Shown here piece by piece: positions 60,085 through 64,000 of a DNA stretch of 64,000 nt. Below the pieces are notes generated by a model. That model worked only from the letters and a program-made list of their open reading frames with translations. It did not search any database and had not been told where the DNA came from. Positions within the stretch are counted from its first letter, which is position 1, and the number at the start of each line of letters is the position of its first letter. The translations under genes and the position numbers were made by a program. Source of the stretch: Comamonas denitrificans. GTDB lineage: Bacteria; Pseudomonadota; Gammaproteobacteria; Burkholderiales; Burkholderiaceae_C. The stretch lies in assembly GCF_017368815.1 (NCBI RefSeq), contig NZ_JAFNME010000001.1:62001-126000 (forward strand). The letters run 5' to 3'.

Positions 60085-60259
60085 TGCGCAGGCAGCGCCC
60101 CATAGGTGTGTGTGGGTCTTGGGAAGACTTGCTTGAACTGTTGCAAAATTTTGGCAAATTTCTTTTTTAAATTGAAAAAAATGTTATAGTTGCGGTCTTC
60201 GCAATTTTGTAGTTGTGAAAAACCAAAACCAGTACTTCATTAGTAGCTGCTGGTTGTTT

Positions 60260-60335
60260 GCGGGAATAGCTCAGTTGGTAGAGCGCAACCTTGCCAAGGT
60301 TGAGGTCGACGGTTCGAGACCGTTTTCCCGCTCCA
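60260..60335 (+). tRNA. tRNA-Gly (GCC), copy 1
   Basis: 76 bases forming a full cloverleaf with encoded CCA: acceptor GCGGGAA/TTCCCGC, anticodon loop TTGCCAA (GCC), T-arm GACGGTTCGAGACCGTT. Head of a Gly-Cys-Gly cluster. A TATAGT box at 60185-60190 may belong to its promoter. Confidence 0.97.
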
Positions 60336-60341
60336 AATTTT

Positions 60342-60415
60342 GGCGCGATAGCAAAGCGGTTATGCAACGGATTGCAAATCCGTCTAGCCCGGTTCGACTC
60401 CGGGTCGCGCCTCCA
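60342..60415 (+). tRNA. tRNA-Cys (GCA)
   Basis: 74 bases with encoded CCA: acceptor GGCGCGA/TCGCGCC, anticodon loop ATTGCAAAT (GCA). Six bases after the first tRNA-Gly, so same transcript. Confidence 0.97.
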
Positions 60416-60421
60416 GAAAAC

Positions 60422-60497
60422 GCGGGAATAGCTCAGTTGGTAGAGCGCAACCTTGCCAAGGTTGAGGTCGACGGTTCGAGACCGTTTTCCCGCTCCA
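60422..60497 (+). tRNA. tRNA-Gly (GCC), copy 2
   Basis: Base-for-base identical to copy 1 over 76 positions, pointing to duplication within the cluster. Followed directly by a terminator. Confidence 0.97.
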
Positions 60498-60500
60498 AAT

Positions 60501-60527
60501 AAAAGGGAAGCAATCGCTTCCCTTTTT
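60501..60527 (+). terminator. Terminator of the tRNA-Gly/Cys/Gly transcript
   Basis: AAAAGGGAAGC, four bases, GCTTCCCTTTTT: perfect hairpin with T-run, separating the cluster from tRNA-Leu. Confidence 0.92.
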
Positions 60528-60613
60528 CATGTTCTCCTGGCTTGTAGAGACAAGCGAGTTGATGAAAATCAGGTAAGCTAGATCGCTTTCCTGCACAGCT
60601 TTAGGTGAATGTG

Positions 60614-60702
60614 GCCTCGGTGGTGAAATTGGTAGACACCCGGGACTTAAAATCCCGTGCCGCGAAAGCGGCGTGCCGGTTCGATCCCGGCCCGAGGCAC
60701 CA
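60614..60702 (+). tRNA. tRNA-Leu (TAA)
   Basis: 89 bases including a long variable arm (TGCCGCGAAAGCGGCGT) and encoded CCA. Acceptor GCCTCGG/CCGAGGC, anticodon loop CTTAAAA (TAA). Own transcription unit or leader to the gene at 60717. Confidence 0.97.
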
Positions 60703-60716
60703 CATAGGCCACAAAA

Positions 60717-61331
60717 ATGAATCGCTACAACACCCCTTTTGAAATTCATGTGCACGGTCAAGTGGCTTTGCGCCCGGATGTCACGCCTTCCCAGTTACAA
60801 GAAGCCTTGAAACCCCTGTGGTCCTACGCGGGCGCGCGCTCTTTGCAAGACGGGGCGGTAAGTGCTTATGAAGAGGAGCCGGGCATCGTTTTTGATAGCG
60901 CTGCCCACATGCTGCAAATGTGCTGGACGGTTTCTGGGGCTGAAGATTTTCGCTATGCCCTGGATGATTTTTGCATGGGCTTGAATGAGCTGGCGCAAGA
61001 GGGGGCAGCCATTGAAGTGACCTTCTACGATGCCGAGTTTGACGAAGAAGAGGCGGGCGAAGGCGAAGAGTCGCGCGATGACTTTGTCATGCTTTTTGTT
61101 GGACCTACCCCGGCGGCCATCATGAGTGTGCAGCGTGACATGCTGGTGCAAGACGTGATTCATCTGATGGAGCGTCACTTTGATGCCTCCGAATTGGCCG
61201 GTGTGGTGGGCGAGATTGACAAGTTATTTGCCCAGCGCTTTGATAACTTGGTCAATTCCCTGGACCTTGGCCGCCAGCCACCGCGTGGTGGCCCTCGCGG
61301 TGGTGGCCGTCGGCCCCGGCACTTGCACTGA
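60717..61331 (+). CDS. Conserved acidic protein of unknown function
   Basis: A 204-residue protein beginning MNRYNTPFEIHVHGQVALRP. I believe it belongs to a family confined to Burkholderiales (possibly DUF6806), but I cannot confirm that here. The centre is very acidic (AEFDEEEAGEGEESRDD, about 102-118), and the last 20 residues switch to a basic Gly/Arg/Pro tail (PPRGGPRGGGRRP) like an RNA-binding RGG segment. No membrane or signal segment. It starts 14 bases after tRNA-Leu, so may share its transcript. Function unknown. Confidence 0.72.
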   Translation: MNRYNTPFEIHVHGQVALRPDVTPSQLQEALKPLWSYAGARSLQDGAVSAYEEEPGIVFDSAAHMLQMCWTVSGAEDFRYALDDFCMGLNELAQEGAAIEVTFYDAEFDEEEAGEGEESRDDFVMLFVGPTPAAIMSVQRDMLVQDVIHLMERHFDASELAGVVGEIDKLFAQRFDNLVNSLDLGRQPPRGGPRGGGRRPRHLH

Positions 61332-61360
61332 AGCCGCAGTCCAGAAAACAAGTCAGGCGC

Positions 61361-62143
61361 TTACATCGCGCCTTGAAACCCTAAGGCAGCCGATATGTGG
61401 TGGGCGCAGCTTTTGAGCTTGGGCAGCCAGCTGTCATCTAGACGGTCTGCCGGGGCAGAAATCGATAGGGCGGCCACCAGTTTGCCTTGGTCATCGTAAA
61501 TCCCGGCGGCCATGCAGCGCACGCCCAGTTCCAACTCTTCATTGTCGTAAGCGATGCCGGTTTGCCGTGCTTTGGCCAGTTCGCGCTCTAACTGGGGTAG
61601 CTGTGTGAGGCTGTTGTGGGTATTGCCTGACAGGCCGGTGCGCATGGCGTAGCTGCGCACGTTTTGCGGATCGTCAGCGGCCAAAAACAGCTTGCCGTTG
61701 GAGGTCAGGTGCAGCGGTGCGTGTCCACCAATGGCTCGGACCACCTGCATGCCGGAGCGCTCGCTGTAGGCGCGTTCCACATAGACGATCTCGTCGCCCT
61801 GGCGGATGCTTAAATTGACCGGTTGCTGGATTTGTTTGTGCAGCAGGCGCATGTGTGGCAGTGCGGCCTCGCGCACGCTCAGGCGCGCTTTGACCAGGTT
61901 GCCCAGCTCCAGCAGGCGCATCCCTAGGCGGTAGGTGCCTGCCTCGGGGCGATCGACAAAGCCGCCGGTGGTCAGGTCGTTCAGGATGCGGTGGGCGGTG
62001 GAGGGGTGCAGGCCGGTTTTTTCACTGATTTCCTTCAGGGCAACGGGTTCTTCCTTGGCGGCCAGCACGTCGATGAGGGTGAACATGCGCTCCAATACTT
62101 GGACGCTGGGTTTGTTGGGCGTTTCGTTGTCGTTTTTCTTCAT
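61361..62143 (-). CDS. IclR-family transcriptional regulator
   Basis: A 260-residue regulator. The N-terminal winged helix (VLERMFTLIDVLAAKEEPVA, KTGLHPSTAHRILNDLTTGG) is followed by the IclR effector domain from about residue 85, with the conserved CMAAGIYDDQGKLVAALSIS near the end. IclR proteins usually control catabolic or glyoxylate genes; none lies alongside, so the target is unknown. The ATG giving MKKNDNETPNK is used; upstream frame is unconserved. Confidence 0.9.
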   Translation of the reverse strand: MKKNDNETPNKPSVQVLERMFTLIDVLAAKEEPVALKEISEKTGLHPSTAHRILNDLTTGGFVDRPEAGTYRLGMRLLELGNLVKARLSVREAALPHMRLLHKQIQQPVNLSIRQGDEIVYVERAYSERSGMQVVRAIGGHAPLHLTSNGKLFLAADDPQNVRSYAMRTGLSGNTHNSLTQLPQLERELAKARQTGIAYDNEELELGVRCMAAGIYDDQGKLVAALSISAPADRLDDSWLPKLKSCAHHISAALGFQGAM

Positions 62144-62201
62144 GTGAAATAGAGAGGCAAATGGGCCGCATTCTAGCCCCGTGCTTGCCTTTGCCTTGCT
62201 T

Positions 62202-62930
62202 TCATTGCGGCTGGTGTGCTTGCCATTGTCCGTGGCGCAAAATTTCATGCGGATGAAAGTCTTGCTTGTAGCGCATCTTGGGGCTTTTTTCTATCCAGTA
62301 GCCCAGGTACACATACGGCAGGTTCAGGCTGCGGGCCAGCTCGATTTGCCACAAGATGCCGTAGGTGCCGTAGCTGGCCTCAGGGTGGTCGGTTTCGTAG
62401 AAGGTATAAACGGCAGAGAGGCCCTGGGTGAGCAGGTCAATGATGGAGACCATCACCAAAGCATTCTCGGCCCGGGGGTCGCGAAACTCGACCAGGCGGG
62501 TTTCAATATGGCTATCCAGCAGAAACTGACGGTATTGCGCAACGCTGTCGTTGTCCATGCCGCCGCCGGGGTGGCGGGTTTTTTCATAGCGCTGGTACAG
62601 GGCGTAATGCGCAGGGTTGTAGTGCAGCCGCTGGATGCTGGCCTCCAGGTGCCCGTGGCGCTGCCAAGTGCGGCGCTGGCTGCGGCTGGGCTGAAAGTGC
62701 GCCACCACAACGCGCAGTGATTCGCATGCTTGGCACTGGGCGCAGTGCGGGCGGTAGGTGAAATTTCCGCTGCGGCGAAAGCCCTGCTCCATCAGGCTGG
62801 AATAGACCGGGGTGGTAATCAGGTGATTGGGGGCAACGACCAGCGACCGGGCCTGCTGCGTGGGCAGGTAGCTGCAAGGGTATTCGGCGGTGGTGTACAG
62901 CTGCAAGATGGGGTGAACAGGCTCAGTCAT
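62202..62930 (-). CDS. bpt: Aspartate/glutamate leucyltransferase (Bpt, ATE family)
   Basis: A 242-residue aminoacyl-tRNA-protein transferase of bacterial N-degron type. The N-terminal ATE domain has the cysteines CSYLP and [14 protein letters not shown]; the C-terminal domain has [20 protein letters not shown] and [20 protein letters not shown]. Such enzymes attach Leu to proteins starting with Asp or Glu and mark them for ClpAP. The gene overlaps aat by eight bases, an expected pair. Confidence 0.93.
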   Translation of the reverse strand: MTEPVHPILQLYTTAEYPCSYLPTQQARSLVVAPNHLITTPVYSSLMEQGFRRSGNFTYRPHCAQCQACESLRVVVAHFQPSRSQRRTWQRHGHLEASIQRLHYNPAHYALYQRYEKTRHPGGGMDNDSVAQYRQFLLDSHIETRLVEFRDPRAENALVMVSIIDLLTQGLSAVYTFYETDHPEASYGTYGILWQIELARSLNLPYVYLGYWIEKSPKMRYKQDFHPHEILRHGQWQAHQPQ

Positions 62931-63681
62931 AGGTGGGCAGGCCAAGCGTAGCCCATAAATGGGGCGAAAACTGCCAATGCATCGCGGGATAGGTTTGCTG
63001 GGCTTGGGCCACTTGCAAAAAATCATCCCGGGGCATTTCTGCTGCACCGAGCGAGGCCAGATGCCGGGTGGCTTGCTGGCAGTCGATTTGCACCACGCCT
63101 GCACTGCGGCACAGGGCCACCAGGGCTGCCAGGGCGATTTTGGAGGCATCGCGCTGGTGGGCGAACATGGATTCGCCATACACCGCCCGGCCCAGGGCGA
63201 CGCAGTACAAACCGCCGACCAGTTCCCCGCCAATCCAGGTTTCCACGCTGTGCGCCAAGCCTTGGGCGTGCAAGTCGCAATAGGCATCGATGATGCTGGG
63301 CACGATCCAGGTGCCGTCTTGCCCTGGGCGTGGGGTGGCGGCGCAGTGCTGCATGACTTGGCGAAAGCTGTGATCGATGCGAATGCTGCAGCGTGGGTTG
63401 CGCTGAAAATTTTTCAGCGTCTGGCGCAGTGAGCGGTGCAGGCGAAAGCGTTCTACCTGCAGCACCATGCGCGGGTCGGGCGACCACCACAGCGGTGGCT
63501 GGCCCGGGCTGAACCAGGGAAAAATACCTTGTTGGTAAGCCGCTTGCAGATGGGGTGCGTCCACCACAGCACCTGCCGCCAGCAGGCCGGGCAAGGGGCT
63601 GTCCTGGCCCCAAGCGGTGCTGACCGGGGGGAAGGGGTCGTGTGGGGTGAGCCAGGGCAGGGGGGGAGGTGCGGTCGTCAC
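62923..63681 (-). CDS. aat: Leucyl/phenylalanyl-tRNA-protein transferase
   Basis: A 252-residue enzyme that adds Leu or Phe to proteins with N-terminal Lys or Arg. Motifs: [28 protein letters not shown] and [23 protein letters not shown] use the GTG at 63681 ([20 protein letters not shown]): the upstream in-frame ATG at 63717 lies inside the loop of a terminator hairpin and would add residues foreign to the family. It is paired with bpt in one N-degron operon. Confidence 0.9.
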   Translation of the reverse strand: MTTAPPPLPWLTPHDPFPPVSTAWGQDSPLPGLLAAGAVVDAPHLQAAYQQGIFPWFSPGQPPLWWSPDPRMVLQVERFRLHRSLRQTLKNFQRNPRCSIRIDHSFRQVMQHCAATPRPGQDGTWIVPSIIDAYCDLHAQGLAHSVETWIGGELVGGLYCVALGRAVYGESMFAHQRDASKIALAALVALCRSAGVVQIDCQQATRHLASLGAAEMPRDDFLQVAQAQQTYPAMHWQFSPHLWATLGLPTYD

Positions 63682-63692
63682 GGCGGGAATAA

Positions 63693-63734
63693 TAAAAAAA
63701 GCCAGACAAATTGGCATCTGTCTGGCTTTATTTT
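63693..63734. terminator. Terminator between tRNA-Asn and aat
   Basis: GCCAGACA (63701-63708), ten-base loop, TGTCTGGC (63719-63726); on the minus strand it is followed by TTTTTTTATT, on the plus by TTTATTTT. It should end the tRNA-Asn transcript before aat. Confidence 0.85.
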
Positions 63735-63809
63735 GGCTCCCCGACCTGGGCTCGAACCAGGGACCTGCGGATTAACAGTCCGTCGCTCTACCGACTGAGC
63801 TATCAGGGA
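63734..63809 (-). tRNA. tRNA-Asn (GTT), copy 1
   Basis: 76 bases on the minus strand with encoded CCA: acceptor TCCCTGA/TCGGGGA, anticodon loop CTGTTAA (GTT). Downstream of an identical copy with a 27-base spacer. Confidence 0.97.
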
Positions 63810-63836
63810 ATATTCGGTAACTATCTATTTAAATTT

Positions 63837-63912
63837 TGGCTCCCCGACCTGGGCTCGAACCAGGGACCTGCGGATTAACAGTCCGTCGCTCTACCGACTG
63901 AGCTATCAGGGA
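63837..63912 (-). tRNA. tRNA-Asn (GTT), copy 2
   Basis: Identical to the other copy over 76 bases. First in the transcript, close behind a sigma-70-type promoter. Confidence 0.97.
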
Positions 63913-63921
63913 AGAGCCGCG

Positions 63922-63951
63922 ATTATAGGCATGGAATTTTGGCTTTCGCAA
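63922..63951 (-). promoter_or_regulatory. Sigma-70-type promoter of the tRNA-Asn pair
   Basis: On the minus strand TTGCGA (63951-63946), 18-base spacer, TATAAT (63927-63922), placing the start a few bases before tRNA-Asn copy 2. No gene is seen in the remaining bases to the window end. Confidence 0.78.
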
Positions 63952-64000
63952 CAAAGTGGGGAAATTTTTTAATTTTTTGCGGTTGCTGTGGGTGGCTCGG

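Noticed and set aside
60215-60502. Open frame across the tRNA-Gly/Cys/Gly cluster encoding a repeated peptide
   Set aside because: The repeat is just the two identical tRNA genes read as protein; the region is fully explained by three tRNAs.
63436-63798. Plus-strand frame ending in a GLEPGTCGLTVRRSTD-like peptide
   Set aside because: It is antisense to aat and the tRNA-Asn gene; this peptide is a well-known false product of tRNA sequence.

Overview
The window is a 64 kb piece of a GC-rich betaproteobacterial chromosome, almost certainly Burkholderiales and most likely Comamonadaceae. The grounds are gene neighbourhoods typical of that order (rpsT / DUF3579 / argD / argF / murJ; pyrG / kdsA / eno / ftsB; purM / AI-2E permease / hda / HAD / pcnB / folK), an H-NS protein of the short betaproteobacterial type, and small AT-rich palindromic repeats with AGCT..TACCGCT arms scattered between genes. 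Housekeeping genes dominate. The genus cannot be fixed from the sequence alone.

Layout. 1-2310: formaldehyde detoxification (fghA, cut by the window edge, and frmA) and miaA. 2297-12968: an accessory catabolic block with a Bcr/CflA efflux pump, a glutathione-dependent isomerase, a three-part TRAP transporter, a fumarylacetoacetate-hydrolase-family enzyme, a VOC dioxygenase-like protein, a DUF2783 protein, a large flavin monooxygenase and an atypical metallo-beta-lactamase-fold protein, with a divergent LysR regulator. Read together this looks like uptake, hydroxylation, extradiol cleavage, cis-trans isomerisation and hydrolysis of a hydroquinone- or gentisate-like aromatic compound; the substrate is unknown. 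13053-15938: bacteriohemerythrin, gdhA and an RpiR regulator. 15963-23272: mutL, a glycine-zipper lipoprotein, dedA, a Tat-exported amidase, tsaE, queG and xerD. Together with miaA at 1297 this is the ancestral queG|tsaE-ami-mutL-miaA neighbourhood, pulled apart by the accessory block.

23300-34538: two tandem EAL-like/HDOD signalling proteins, a ferritin-like DUF455 protein, a gamma-carbonic-anhydrase-like protein, hslO, then ftsB, eno, kdsA, pyrG and coaBC. 34546-45126: brnQ-type transporter, HIT protein, dcd, a 160-bp palindromic element, a RhlE-type helicase, apaH-like phosphatase, an H-NS protein, a second flavin monooxygenase, an MFS protein, an APC amino-acid permease and two tandem YkgJ-family cysteine-cluster proteins. 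45465-50380: argF, argD, DUF3579 (with a possible leader-peptide attenuator), rpsT, murJ. 50488-61331: UspA, TerC, an NhaR-like LysR, AI-2E permease, purM, hda, HAD, pcnB, folK, a membrane NERD protein, tRNA-Gly/Cys/Gly, tRNA-Leu and an acidic conserved protein. 61361-64000: IclR regulator, the N-degron pair bpt and aat, and two identical tRNA-Asn genes.

No prophage, insertion sequence, CRISPR array or defence island was seen. The least-explained signals are the palindromic repeat family, whose arms repeatedly supply stop codons and also occur inside miaA and the DUF455 gene, the longer hairpin element B at 37171, and the catabolic cluster with its unusual metallo-hydrolase.
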